DNA of 64,000 nucleotides from contig CATOTI010000001.1 in NCBI GenBank assembly GCA_951813295.1, positions 806,001-870,000 on the forward strand. Reading direction: 5' to 3'. This stretch comes from an uncultured Pseudomonadales bacterium (lineage in GTDB: Bacteria; Pseudomonadota; Gammaproteobacteria; Pseudomonadales; Azotimanducaceae). The notes under the pieces were generated by a model that made no database searches, was not told the DNA's origin, and saw only the letters and a list, made by a program, of their open reading frames with translations. Below, one piece after another: positions 42,563 to 51,382 of the stretch; within the stretch, counting starts at the first letter, position 1, and each line of letters opens with the position of its first letter. The position numbers and the translations under genes are program-made.

Positions 42563-44116
42563 ATGAGTTGGGACAAGGAAGTTGCGGAACTCGAACGCCA
42601 GACGGCGTTCGCGAAGGCGATGGGCGGCGAGGACAGCGTCGCCTTCCACCACGGCCGCGGAAAACTGACCGTGCGCGAGCGGATCGACTTGCTGGAAGAT
42701 CCGGACACTTTTCACGAAATCGGCGCAATCGCCGGGACGGCCACTTGGGACGACGACGAAGTCAGCGCGCTGAAGCCGGCCAATTCCGTCGTCGGTACCG
42801 TCAAGATCGACGGGCGCAAAGTGGCCGTCTCCGGTGGAGATTTCACCATCCGCGGCGGCGCGTCCGATGCCGCCATCGGCAACAAAGGTCAGTTTGCCGA
42901 GCAATTCGCCAGGAAGGCGCGCATCCCGTACGTTCGCCTGCTCGACGCCACGGGCGGTAGCGTGCGCACGTTCGAACAAATCGGCCGCACCTACCTGCCG
43001 GGCAACTCGGGGACGAACATCTCGGCCGAGCTCATGCAATACGTTCCCGTCGTCTCCGCCGTATTGGGCTCAGTCGCCGGTTTACCCGCCGTGCAGGCAT
43101 GTCTCTGCCACTTCAACGTCATGGTGAAGAAAACGAGCCAGGTGTTTGTCGCGGGCCCTAAAGTCGTCGAACAAGCCACCGGTAATGCGATCACCAAGGA
43201 AGACCTCGGTGACGAACGCATCCAGGTGAAGAACGGCGTCATCATGAATCTCGCCGAAGACGAAGCCGATGCGCTCCGCCAGATCCGACGTTTTCTTTCC
43301 TATCTACCGTCCAACGTGTGGGAGGAACCGCCATCGATCGAGTGCGACGACCCGATCGAGCGCCGCGACGAGAGTCTGCTGCAGGCCATTCCCCGCGACC
43401 GGCGCAAGATCTACGACCCGCGCAAGGTCCTGAACACTGTCCTCGACCGCGACAGCTTTTTTGAAATCGGCCCCTACTACGGCAAGGCTCGGGTGACGGG
43501 CCTCGCTCGCGTCAACGGCTATCCGGTCGGCGTGATGGCCAACCATCCGAAATTCAACGGTGGATCGATGGACATCGCCGCCGGCGAGAAGACGATTCGT
43601 CTGATCGAACTCTGCGACATGTTCCACCTGCCGCTCGTCTATTTCGCCGACGAACCCGGCTTCTCGGTGGGCCGGGCACAGGAAGTCCAGGGCATCGTCC
43701 GGGCCGGGGCGCGCGTCGTCACGAAGACGGCACAAAGCGAGATGCCCTACATCACCTTCGTCTTGCGCCAGCTCTACGGCGTCGCGGGCGGGCTGCATCA
43801 GCGTGGCGGAGACGCCCTCTATCGGCGCTACTGTTGGCCATCCACCCACGGCGGCTCGATGCACATCGAAGGCGGAACGGCGATCGCCTACAAGCGGGAC
43901 ATCGAAAACGCGCCCGACCCGGAAGCGAAACGCGAGGAGATCGAGGCCCGCCTGCAGGCGATATCCTCGCCCTTCCGAAACGCCCACGCGTTCGGCATCG
44001 AAGAGATGATCGACCCGCGCGACACGCGGCCCTTACTCGTCGATTTCATCGACGATGCCCGACGCGTCATCAAGACGCAGCTCGGCCCGCGTTCGGGACC
44101 CGCCTATACGCCTTGA
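42563..44116 (+). CDS. Acyl-CoA carboxylase carboxyltransferase (beta) subunit
   Basis: A 517-residue biotin-dependent carboxyltransferase of the PccB/AccD5/MmdA group. N-terminal part: GRGKLTVRERIDLLEDPDTFHEIGA read in pieces, DFTIRGGASD and the acyl-CoA carboxyltransferase oxyanion segments. C-terminal part: NHPKFNGGSMDIAAGEK and a VAGGLHQRGGDALYRRYCWP stretch. It would move CO2 from carboxybiotin to an acyl-CoA (propionyl-, geranyl- or other). No biotin carboxylase/BCCP subunit is in this window, so the partner must be elsewhere. It is probably cytoplasmic. A monooxygenase gene follows after 63 bases. Confidence 0.9.
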   Translation: MSWDKEVAELERQTAFAKAMGGEDSVAFHHGRGKLTVRERIDLLEDPDTFHEIGAIAGTATWDDDEVSALKPANSVVGTVKIDGRKVAVSGGDFTIRGGASDAAIGNKGQFAEQFARKARIPYVRLLDATGGSVRTFEQIGRTYLPGNSGTNISAELMQYVPVVSAVLGSVAGLPAVQACLCHFNVMVKKTSQVFVAGPKVVEQATGNAITKEDLGDERIQVKNGVIMNLAEDEADALRQIRRFLSYLPSNVWEEPPSIECDDPIERRDESLLQAIPRDRRKIYDPRKVLNTVLDRDSFFEIGPYYGKARVTGLARVNGYPVGVMANHPKFNGGSMDIAAGEKTIRLIELCDMFHLPLVYFADEPGFSVGRAQEVQGIVRAGARVVTKTAQSEMPYITFVLRQLYGVAGGLHQRGGDALYRRYCWPSTHGGSMHIEGGTAIAYKRDIENAPDPEAKREEIEARLQAISSPFRNAHAFGIEEMIDPRDTRPLLVDFIDDARRVIKTQLGPRSGPAYTP

Positions 44117-44179
44117 ATCTGACAGGTGACGCCGTCAATACATAGACACCGATTCGGATCAGCCCCTCAGGAAACGCCC

Positions 44180-45541
44180 ATGTCCAAGCAACGTATCGGC
44201 CGGCGCGCTGTCATCTGTGGCGCAAGCCTCGGCGGATCTCTCGCGGCGCGTGTGTTGGCGGACTTTTTCGACGAAGTCGTCGCCCTCGAGCGTGACGCGC
44301 TCAGCGAGTCGCCCGGCCATCGGCGGATGACGCCACAAAGCCACCACGTGCACGTTCTGCTCAAAGGCGGCGAGCTCGCGATCGAGCAACTACTCCCGGG
44401 GTTCTCTGAGGAGATGCAAGCCGCCGGCGCCGAACCTATCAAAGCCGGTCGCGAATTCATCGCCGGTGGTGAACGCGGCTTTGCGCCGCCTTGGGATGCA
44501 CCCTGGAATCTACTCGGCCAGGGCCGTCCAGAGCTCGAACACCTCGTGCGCGAAAGGGTTCGGCGTTACAGCGGCAATATTACGATCCGCGACGGGGTGA
44601 CGGTCCGCGGCCTCACCCACACGGACGGGCGCGTCGACGGCGTCATGATCGAGTCCGAGGGCGGTGAAGAAACGCTCGCAGCCGACCTGGTTGTCGATGC
44701 GAGCGGGCGCGCCGGCAACGGTCTTCGCTGGCTGGCTGCGGCCGGGTTACCCGTTCCCGAGGTCGAAGAGGTCAAGGTCGACTTCGGCTATACGAGCGGC
44801 ATCTTCCGGCTCGCCCCCGACCCGGAACGTAACTGGAAGAGCGTGATGGTGGGTACGACGCCGCCGGCCGCTCGGGGCGCCTTGTTGATGCCGATCGCGG
44901 ACGGGATGCATATCTGTAGCGTCGGCGGCCGGTTCGGCGATTTCCCTCCGGAGGAGCTCGGCGGATTCCTCGATTTTCTCGAGAGCCTGCCCCAGCGCCT
45001 GATCTTCACGGCGGTACGCGACGCCGAGCAGCTTTCGGACCTCACGACGATTCGCTACGAGTACAACCGGTTCAGGCACTACGAGCGCATGTCGGACCGA
45101 CCGATCGGCTACCTGCCGTTGGGTGACGCCCTGTGCGCCGTCAATCCGACCTATGGGCAAGGCATGACGTCGGCCGCACAACAGGCGCGTGCCCTCCAGG
45201 AGGCCGTCCTGGCGAACGAGGATCGATCGATCGAAGCGATCGGCGACGATTTCATGGATCGCGCGGTCACCATCGCCACCGTGCCCTGGCAACAGGCGAA
45301 CTTCCGCGACTTCTCCTATCCCGAAACCATCGGCGATCGAACGATGTTCAGCGAAGAGGAACGCACCCGACGGATGGCGCTCGAGCTTCTACAGTTCGTC
45401 AATCCGGAGATCCGGCTGAAGCTTTTTCAGGTATCGCAGCTCGTCGAACCGCCGAGCATTCTCGACACGCCCGAGATCGACGCGATGGTCGACGCGGCCA
45501 TCGCCCAGTTCGAAGCCCAGCAGACGAACGCGGCGGAATAA
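44180..45541 (+). CDS. FAD-dependent monooxygenase-like flavoprotein
   Basis: A 453-residue flavoprotein. The N-terminal FAD motif is AVICGASLGGSLAARVLADFF, with an acidic residue ending the second strand (VVALERD). The later GDALCAVNPTYGQGMTSAAQQA segment is the usual second FAD-ribityl motif (GDA...NP.GQGM). The conserved domain resembles PHBH-fold hydroxylases and related epoxidase-type enzymes such as those making polycyclic or halogenated products. Substrate is unknown. AGGAAA precedes the ATG. A strong hairpin terminator directly follows the stop. Confidence 0.85.
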   Translation: MSKQRIGRRAVICGASLGGSLAARVLADFFDEVVALERDALSESPGHRRMTPQSHHVHVLLKGGELAIEQLLPGFSEEMQAAGAEPIKAGREFIAGGERGFAPPWDAPWNLLGQGRPELEHLVRERVRRYSGNITIRDGVTVRGLTHTDGRVDGVMIESEGGEETLAADLVVDASGRAGNGLRWLAAAGLPVPEVEEVKVDFGYTSGIFRLAPDPERNWKSVMVGTTPPAARGALLMPIADGMHICSVGGRFGDFPPEELGGFLDFLESLPQRLIFTAVRDAEQLSDLTTIRYEYNRFRHYERMSDRPIGYLPLGDALCAVNPTYGQGMTSAAQQARALQEAVLANEDRSIEAIGDDFMDRAVTIATVPWQQANFRDFSYPETIGDRTMFSEEERTRRMALELLQFVNPEIRLKLFQVSQLVEPPSILDTPEIDAMVDAAIAQFEAQQTNAAE

Positions 45542-45568
45542 AAAAGCCGGCACATGGCCGGCTTCTTT
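45541..45568. terminator. Bidirectional intrinsic terminator between convergent genes
   Basis: AAGCCGGC and GCCGGCTT form a perfect 8-bp stem (45544-45551 with 45557-45564) around the loop ACATG. On the plus strand CTTT follows; on the minus strand the stem is followed by TTTTT. It can end both the monooxygenase and the SDR transcripts. Confidence 0.9.
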
Positions 45569-45588
45569 CGCGAGGGTCAGAACGTCGA

Positions 45589-46470
45589 CTAACGGCGGCG
45601 ACGCGCGAGCGGATCGAACGGCTCGGCAGCGGACATATCCGTAACCTTCTCGATGTCGTCCATCATCTCTTCGAACGTCGCTTCTGCGCCAAGCGAGATC
45701 CCTTCGTTCGTGTACGTCTGGGAACGCGAGTACCGCCCACCAGAGGCATGGATGGTGTTCGCGGACGGCGCGTCTTCGCTACACATGAAGAGAACGGCCG
45801 GCGTCACGAGCCCGGGGCTCATCTCGGCGGGAGGATTCGACATGTCGATCGTCGATCCCGGTACGCTCGCCGTCATGCGCGTCGCCGCGCCCGGTGCGAG
45901 ACAGTTGACCCGGATATTGTGACCAGCGCCTTCGATAGCGAGCGCGTTCATCATGCCGAGCATGGCCATCTTGGCGGCCGCGTAGTTGACCTGGCCGAAG
46001 TTGCCGAAGATGCCCGACGTCGAACTCGTCAACACCACCCGACCCCAGTTCTTCTCGTACATGGTCGGCCAGGCGAAGCTCGTCACGTAGGCAGAGCCGC
46101 GAAGATGGACGTCGATCACGAGATCGAACTCGTCGAGCGACATGTTCTTGAACGACTTGTCGCGCAGGATCCCCGCGTTATTGACGACGATGTCGATCGT
46201 GCCGAATGCGGCGAGCGCGTCGTCGATGATGCTCTTGGCACCGTCTCGATCCGAGACCGACGCTTTATTGGCGATCGCTTCGCCACCAGCCGCCTTGATC
46301 TCAGCGACGACTTCATCAGCGGCGTCACTTGCACCGTCGCCGTGTACCGAGCCTCCCAAATCGTTGACCACGACCTTTGCGCCGCGCTCGGCGAACGCTA
46401 GGGCGTGACTACGACCGAGACCGTTGCCGGCGCCGGTGACGATCGCAACCTTGCCTTCAAAATCACTCAT
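45589..46470 (-). CDS. SDR-family dehydrogenase (MFE-2/hydroxyacyl-CoA type)
   Basis: A 293-residue SDR. TGAGNGLG is at 12-19 and NDLGGSVHGDG near 36-46 resembles the (3R)-hydroxyacyl-CoA dehydrogenase part of multifunctional enzyme 2. NNAG is at 97-100, Ser150 and the Tyr163/Lys167 pair (NYAAAK) complete the catalytic set. A long C-terminus (about 40 residues past the core) carries an unusual DIEKVTDMSAAEPF tail. The preference for NAD is suggested by Asp37. It may oxidise 3-hydroxyacyl-CoA in beta-oxidation-like steps. The gene diverges from another SDR 67 bases away. Confidence 0.92.
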   Translation of the reverse strand: MSDFEGKVAIVTGAGNGLGRSHALAFAERGAKVVVNDLGGSVHGDGASDAADEVVAEIKAAGGEAIANKASVSDRDGAKSIIDDALAAFGTIDIVVNNAGILRDKSFKNMSLDEFDLVIDVHLRGSAYVTSFAWPTMYEKNWGRVVLTSSTSGIFGNFGQVNYAAAKMAMLGMMNALAIEGAGHNIRVNCLAPGAATRMTASVPGSTIDMSNPPAEMSPGLVTPAVLFMCSEDAPSANTIHASGGRYSRSQTYTNEGISLGAEATFEEMMDDIEKVTDMSAAEPFDPLARRRR

Positions 46471-46537
46471 TACACATTTCCCGCTTTTAAATCGCGCGCT
46501 ATTTCAAACCAACGGGGAACGGTGATACAAGGATTAA

Positions 46538-47332
46538 ATGAAGCTCGAGAACAGAGTCGCGGTCATTATCGGCGCCGGGCAGACACCCGGCGAGACGATC
46601 GGTAACGGTCGCGCGGCGGCTTTGCTCTATGCCCGCGAGGGCGCTCGGGTGATCCTGGTGGACAATCGACTCGAATCCGCCGAGGACACCCGATCCGCGA
46701 TCGCCGACGAAGGTGGCGAGGCACGATCGTTCCAGGCCGACGTTCGCCGCGAGGACGACTGCCGAGGCGCGATCGAATTCGCCCAACAGACTTACGGCCC
46801 GATCGACATCCTCCACTACAACGTCGGCCGCAGCCAAGGTGATTCGGAAATCTCGGCGTTGCCGGCCGAAACGTGGGACGACCTGATGTCCCTCAACCTG
46901 CGGGGTCTGTATCTCACGTGCAAGCATGCCCTGCCGTCGATGCGGGAACGCGGTCAAGGCGTCATCACTGCGATCTCATCGGCTGCCGCCGTCGCTTCGG
47001 GTAGCAACATGACGTACAAGACATCAAAAGCGGGCATCAACGCGTTAGTGCAATCGCTCGCGATCGACAATGGCCGCTACGGCATCCGCGTCAACGCGAT
47101 CATGCCAGGCTTGATGGATACCCCAATGGCGATCGAGCGTCGCGCGCGCGAACGCGGTGTCGAGCGGGACGTCGTTCGCAGCGAGCGTGATCGTGCGGTA
47201 CCGCTCTTGAGGAAAATGGGGACCGCGTGGGACGTCGCCCATGCATCACTGTTCCTTGCCTCCGACGAAGCGGGTTACATCACGGGGATCGCCCTGCCCG
47301 TTGATGGTGGCATCACGGCACGTGTCGGCTGA
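46538..47332 (+). CDS. Short-chain dehydrogenase/reductase with variant NNAG motif
   Basis: A 264-residue SDR. The Gly motif is GAGQTPGETIGNG (12-24), longer than usual. Catalytic Ser148, Tyr160 and Lys164 (YKTSK) are present. The NNAG motif reads YNVGRS here, and the cofactor acidic residue is Asp42 (LVDNR). Reaction and substrate are unknown. An AAGGATTAA ribosome site precedes the ATG. It is transcribed alone between a divergent SDR and the convergent NfeD-QmcA pair. Confidence 0.88.
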   Translation: MKLENRVAVIIGAGQTPGETIGNGRAAALLYAREGARVILVDNRLESAEDTRSAIADEGGEARSFQADVRREDDCRGAIEFAQQTYGPIDILHYNVGRSQGDSEISALPAETWDDLMSLNLRGLYLTCKHALPSMRERGQGVITAISSAAAVASGSNMTYKTSKAGINALVQSLAIDNGRYGIRVNAIMPGLMDTPMAIERRARERGVERDVVRSERDRAVPLLRKMGTAWDVAHASLFLASDEAGYITGIALPVDGGITARVG

Positions 47333-47376
47333 AAGACGCTTCGAAGCCCCAGTCCAGCCCAACCATCCGACAAACG

Positions 47377-47401
47377 AAAAAACGCGGTGCAGAGCACCGC
47401 G
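47377..47401 (-). terminator. Intrinsic terminator of the QmcA-NfeD operon
   Basis: A perfect 8-bp stem CGCGGTGC / GCACCGCG (47383-47390 with 47394-47401) has the loop AGA. On the minus strand six T residues follow (47382-47377), giving a classical terminator 24 bases after the nfeD-like stop. On the plus strand it has no T-run. Confidence 0.88.
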
Positions 47402-47410
47402 CCTTGTCGA

Positions 47411-47436
47411 GCTATTTCGTCGCGCTATTTCGTCGC
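47411..47436. repeat. Exact 13-bp tandem duplication across the nfeD-like stop codon
   Basis: GCTATTTCGTCGC occurs twice in a row (47411-47423 and 47424-47436). On the minus strand the upstream copy carries the stop codon TAG (47427-47425) of the NfeD-like gene, and the second copy lies just beyond it. It looks like a recent slippage duplication. Confidence 0.9.
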
Positions 47437-47883
47437 GCTCTCCTCGAGTTCGAGACGCATCGGATCGGCGTCGACGATCGTGACCCGCGCGCCAGCGTCG
47501 ATGGCCGAACGGCTTTTAACACGCCAGAACGTATCCCCGATCTGGATGCGCTTCTCGCGGTTTGCGCGCAGTTTCTCTGGAAGTCGAAACGTCTGACCAA
47601 TCATCCCTTCGGTACGCGTTTCCGGTAGCTCCTCGACGTCTTTGGACTTCGCGTCCTTCAACACCGTGTAGTAGAGCGCGGTGGCCGTGACCGAAGAGAA
47701 GGCGAAGGTGACAAGCTGGGTTGCGGTCGACAGGTCCGGAAAGATCACCAGGAGCACCGCCATCAGGAGCGCGCTCGCACCCGTACCGAGCAGGAACCCG
47801 CCGATCCCGAGCGCTTCGGCAATCAGGATCAGAAGTCCGAGCACGCCCCAGTGCGCCGCCGTGAGTTCGAATAGCCAGCCCAT
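47425..47883 (-). CDS. NfeD-like membrane protein
   Basis: A 152-residue short NfeD-type protein with three to four N-terminal membrane helices (about 10-75) and a C-terminal OB-fold (about 85-145), e.g. GMIGQTFRLPEKLRANREKR. NfeD proteins pair with SPFH proteins in membrane microdomains; the short type lacks the protease domain. It begins nine bases after the QmcA-like stop, in the same operon. A 13-bp duplication surrounds its stop codon. Confidence 0.9.
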   Translation of the reverse strand: MGWLFELTAAHWGVLGLLILIAEALGIGGFLLGTGASALLMAVLLVIFPDLSTATQLVTFAFSSVTATALYYTVLKDAKSKDVEELPETRTEGMIGQTFRLPEKLRANREKRIQIGDTFWRVKSRSAIDAGARVTIVDADPMRLELEESATK

Positions 47884-47892
47884 CGAGACCTC

Positions 47893-48813
47893 CTAGCTTC
47901 TCTTTTCGTCGATGACGTCCTTCGCCAGTTCACTGATCCCAGCAATCGAACCGATGACGCTGGACGCTTCAAGCGGAATCATCATCACTTTGTTGTTGCT
48001 GGATCCGGCAAGCTGACCCAACGCATCGACGTACTTCTGTGCGATGAAGTAGTTGATCGCACGTGAATCTCCATCCCGAATCGCGCGGGACACCATCACC
48101 GTCGCCTCGGCTTCCGCTTGCGCGAGACGCTCGCGCGCTTCGGCTTCGCGGCGAGCCGCTTCGAGCTCCCCTTCGGCACGCAGGATCGCCGCTGTTTTTT
48201 CCCCCTCGGCAATGTTGACCGCCGCTTCGCGGGCGCCTTCGGCTTCGAGCACCTGGGCACGTTTTTCTCGCTCGGCTTTCATCTGACGCCCCATCGATTC
48301 GACCAGGTCGCGCGGCGGCGAGATGTCACGAATCTCGACGCGCGTCACCTTGACGCCCCAGGGGTCGGTGGCTTCGTCGACCTTCATCAACAGCTCCGCG
48401 TTGATGCGGTCTCGATTGGAAAGCATTTCGTCGAGTTCCATCGACCCGAGCACGGCACGGATATTGGTCATGACGAGGTTCTGCATGGCGAAGGTGAGAT
48501 TGTTGACCTCATAAGAAGCCCTGGCGGCATCGAGGATCTGGTAGAAGCAGACCGCGTCGGTCGTAACTTGCGCGTTGTCTGAAGAAATGACGTCCTGGGG
48601 AAGGACGTCGAGCACCTGCTCCATCATGTTCTGCTTGTGACCGACAAGGTCAATGAACGGAACGATGAACTTGAGACCGGGCGGGAGGGTTCGGGTGTAG
48701 CGGCCGAACCGTTGAACGGTCCACTGAAATCCTTGCGGCACCATCTTGATCGAGCTCGAGATGATGACCAACGCAAGTACCACAAGAACACCTGCCGTAA
48801 TCAATTCACCCAT
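47893..48813 (-). CDS. SPFH/Band 7 membrane protein (QmcA-like paraslipin)
   Basis: A 306-residue SPFH-domain protein with one N-terminal membrane helix (about 3-22). The [20 protein letters not shown] block, the [20 protein letters not shown] segment and the coiled EAERxARRE-type helix after residue 190 are typical of QmcA/paraslipins. It forms large membrane assemblies thought to organise lipid domains or proteases. AAGGAGATA precedes the ATG. It forms an operon with the NfeD-like gene. Confidence 0.93.
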   Translation of the reverse strand: MGELITAGVLVVLALVIISSSIKMVPQGFQWTVQRFGRYTRTLPPGLKFIVPFIDLVGHKQNMMEQVLDVLPQDVISSDNAQVTTDAVCFYQILDAARASYEVNNLTFAMQNLVMTNIRAVLGSMELDEMLSNRDRINAELLMKVDEATDPWGVKVTRVEIRDISPPRDLVESMGRQMKAEREKRAQVLEAEGAREAAVNIAEGEKTAAILRAEGELEAARREAEARERLAQAEAEATVMVSRAIRDGDSRAINYFIAQKYVDALGQLAGSSNNKVMMIPLEASSVIGSIAGISELAKDVIDEKRS

Positions 48814-49219
48814 GGGGGTATCTCCTTTTTGGGTTCGGGCAAGACGTTGAAGCCATTCTGGCCCCCTTCGTCGGTTTCAGCGACCGGACATTTGCCCAAC
48901 GTTCCGTCGCTTCGGGGTTAGCTGTTTCATCGCAGCGGCCGACACCCTTCTCGGCGCTCACGCCCACCTTGTTCGGGTGGGCACGACGCTTTTTCTGCGC
49001 ACATTTCCGGCTCGCGCCGACCACAACTGCGCCGCGGCGGAGCCGATGACGACTCATGGCGCTCAATGCGGAATGGGCAAAGCGAGTCATAAAATCAACA
49101 AATGTCATTTATTAACTCCATAAGTCTCTTTAACGAGACATGGAGCGAACTTACGCTCATGAGGCGACACCGTCAACATTTGTTGTCTATCATTGACATA
49201 AATAGTTGTTGGGTAGCAC
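48814..49219. other. 406-base gene-poor, AT-richer region
   Basis: No convincing gene is seen. A minus-strand frame of 100 codons (48,806-49,108) overlaps the QmcA start, has no family resemblance, and is low-complexity, so I reject it. From about 49,085 to 49,215 the DNA is clearly more AT-rich than its surroundings, fitting a promoter region. It contains a GCCCACC hairpin (48,962-48,982, 7-bp stem, T5 nine bases after), the inverted repeat at 49,116-49,145, a CAACATTTGTTG near-palindrome (49,174-49,185) and a TTGACA -35-like hexamer (49,193-49,198) without a good -10. Confidence 0.6.
49116..49145. repeat. Bulged inverted repeat upstream of the DUF6471 gene
   Basis: CTCCAT-AA-GTCTC (49116-49128) pairs with GAGAC-ATGGAG (49135-49145) around the loop TTTAAC: 11 paired bases with a two-base bulge. 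It lies in the AT-rich stretch 75 bases before the DUF6471 ATG and could be an operator or an RNA hairpin. It is not followed by a T-run. Confidence 0.55.
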
Positions 49220-49504
49220 ATGAAGCTTTTTGATTCGCCCGCGATGCGCGAAACCATTCGCCGTCTGCTGCGTTCGCAGATGGCCGCCAAGGGGGTCGAG
49301 TACCGCGAGCTCTCGCGTCGGCTCGCAGAACTCGGGGTCGTGCAGTCGGAGACGAACCTGCGCTCTAAGGTCAACAACGGCAGTCTCGGCGCGCAGCTCT
49401 TTCTCTATATCCAATTGGCGCTCGATACCCGGCGGGTCGACCTTGCCGCGGTCAGCGAGATCCTCGCCGACGTCGAAAAGGACCTCGAAACGCCGGCTGA
49501 ATAG
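49220..49504 (+). CDS. DUF6471 domain protein (small helix-turn-helix-like)
   Basis: A 94-residue protein of the DUF6471 group. RRLLRSQMAAKGVEYRELSRRLAELG followed by ETNLRSKVNNGSL resembles a small helix-turn-helix with the pattern of XRE-like folds. No DNA target is known. It is the only candidate DNA-binding protein in this window. A weak GGGTAG precedes the ATG. It lies 60 bases before typA on the same strand, and the AT-rich upstream region with inverted repeats may be its control region. Confidence 0.8.
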   Translation: MKLFDSPAMRETIRRLLRSQMAAKGVEYRELSRRLAELGVVQSETNLRSKVNNGSLGAQLFLYIQLALDTRRVDLAAVSEILADVEKDLETPAE

Positions 49505-49564
49505 CCGCTATCCAACGGCGGACGACTTCAGTAAGGTGCGCGCTCGCTCGCGTCCGACCACGCT

Positions 49565-51382
49565 ATGGAAATCAAGAACGTAGGCATCATCGCGCACGTC
49601 GACCATGGCAAAACGACCCTGGTCGATCGCCTTTTTCAACAGACGGGCGCCCTCGCCCGACGCGACGACGGCGTCGAACGGGCGCTCGACTCGAACGATC
49701 TCGAACGCGAACGCGGTATTACGATTCTCGCGAAGACCACGGCGATCGAATATCAGGGCGTGCGCATCAACATCGTCGACACGCCCGGGCACGTCGACTT
49801 CGGCGGTGAAGTCGAGCGGATCCTGTCGATGGTCGACTCCGTGCTGCTCCTCGTCGACGCGGCCGAAGGTCCGATGCCGCAAACTCGGTTCGTGACACAA
49901 AAAGCGTTCGCGCAAGGCTTGCGACCCATCCTCGTCGTCAACAAGATCGACCGCACGGGTGCCGAACCGCACCGCGCGGTCGACGCCGTCTTCGATCTCT
50001 TCGACAGCCTCGGTGCGACCGAGGAACAACTCGATTTCCCGGTCGTGTTCACCTCGGCGACTCTTGGCGTCGCCGGCGAAGATCCCGACGATCTCGCGAC
50101 GGACATGAGTCCTCTACTCGATCTGATCGTTCGTCATGTGGAAAGCCCCAAGGTCGACGTTTCAGCGCCATTTCAGATGCAGATTTCTTCGCTCGACTAC
50201 TCGACCTACGTCGGCGTGATGGGCATCGGTCGGGTCAACCGTGGGCGCGTCACCGCGCGTGCACCCGTGACAGTGGTCGATGCGTCCGGCGAGACGCGCA
50301 AGGCACGCGTTCTCTCCGTCCTCCGTAGCGTCGGTCTCGAGCGTCACGAGATCGAGACGGCCGAAGCGGGCGATATCGTCTGCGTCACGGGTATCGATGA
50401 AATCGGCATATCCGAAACGTTGTGCGACCCCGATCACATCGAGCCACTGCCGACGCTACGTGTCGATGCGCCTACGCTCACGATGAGCGTGCACGTCAAC
50501 ACCTCACCGCTCGCCGGCGATGACGGCAAGTACCTGACGAGTCGCCAGCTCAAGGAACGGCTTTACCGAGAGGCCTCGCACAACGTCGCCTTGCGCATCG
50601 AAGAGACCGACGACGCCGATCGTTTTCTGGTGTCTGGTCGCGGCGAACTACACCTGTCGGTGCTCGTCGAAACGATGCGCCGCGAAGGCTACGAGCTCGC
50701 CGTATCGAAGCCCGAGGTGATCAAACAGTCGACCGCGGAGGGTTTGATGGAACCTTTCGAAAACTTGAGCGTCGACGTCGAGGAAAAGCACCAAGGCAAA
50801 CTCATGCAAGCGCTGGGCGAGCGGCAAGCGGAATTGCTCGACATGCAACACGGCGCCGATGGTCGCGTGCGAATGACGTATCGCGTCGCGACCCGTGCCA
50901 TGACGGGACTACGTCAGGACTTTCTGACGATGACCTCCGGCACCGGCATCATGTCCGCCGCAAGCGCTGGCTATGGGCCCGATATCGGCGAACTGGAGAC
51001 CCGAAGGAACAACGGTGTCCTCGTTTCGAACACCGCCGGTGCGGCGGTCGGTTACGCGCTCTTCAATCTGCAGAACCGAGGCCGACTCTTCCTCGGGCCC
51101 GGCGACGTGGTGTACGAGGGAATGGTGGTCGGTATCCATAGCCGCTCCAACGACCTGGACGTAAACCCGACCAAAGAGAAGAAACTCACCAACATCCGCG
51201 CCGGCTCGAGCGACGAAAACATCCTACTGAACGCACCGATCCGCATGAGCCTCGAGCAGAGTATCGACTTCATCAACGACGACGAGTTGCTCGAGGTGAC
51301 CCCGACCGCACTGAGAATCCGCAAGAAGCACCTGCGCGCCATCGACCGAAAGCGCGCCGGCTCTACTCGGCTACGCGACTGA
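49565..51382 (+). CDS. typA: Ribosome-associated GTPase TypA/BipA
   Basis: A 605-residue translational GTPase of the TypA/BipA family, involved in ribosome assembly and stress responses. G1 AHVDHGKT (10-17), G3 [11 protein letters not shown] near residue 75, and G4 NKIDR near residue 126 are visible. EF-G-like domains and the BipA-specific C-terminus ([19 protein letters not shown] in part, then [10 protein letters not shown]) follow. Length is normal. Its last 20 bases overlap the convergent hydrolase gene. No strong ribosome site is seen before the ATG. Confidence 0.96.
   Translation: MEIKNVGIIAHVDHGKTTLVDRLFQQTGALARRDDGVERALDSNDLERERGITILAKTTAIEYQGVRINIVDTPGHVDFGGEVERILSMVDSVLLLVDAAEGPMPQTRFVTQKAFAQGLRPILVVNKIDRTGAEPHRAVDAVFDLFDSLGATEEQLDFPVVFTSATLGVAGEDPDDLATDMSPLLDLIVRHVESPKVDVSAPFQMQISSLDYSTYVGVMGIGRVNRGRVTARAPVTVVDASGETRKARVLSVLRSVGLERHEIETAEAGDIVCVTGIDEIGISETLCDPDHIEPLPTLRVDAPTLTMSVHVNTSPLAGDDGKYLTSRQLKERLYREASHNVALRIEETDDADRFLVSGRGELHLSVLVETMRREGYELAVSKPEVIKQSTAEGLMEPFENLSVDVEEKHQGKLMQALGERQAELLDMQHGADGRVRMTYRVATRAMTGLRQDFLTMTSGTGIMSAASAGYGPDIGELETRRNNGVLVSNTAGAAVGYALFNLQNRGRLFLGPGDVVYEGMVVGIHSRSNDLDVNPTKEKKLTNIRAGSSDENILLNAPIRMSLEQSIDFINDDELLEVTPTALRIRKKHLRAIDRKRAGSTRLRD

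Noticed and set aside
45133..46401. 422-codon plus-strand open frame spanning the monooxygenase and SDR genes
   Set aside because: It crosses a strong terminator and is antisense or out of frame to two clear genes, so it is a composition artefact.
48806..49108. 100-codon minus-strand open frame before the QmcA gene
   Set aside because: It overlaps the QmcA ribosome site and start, has low complexity and no similarity I can see.
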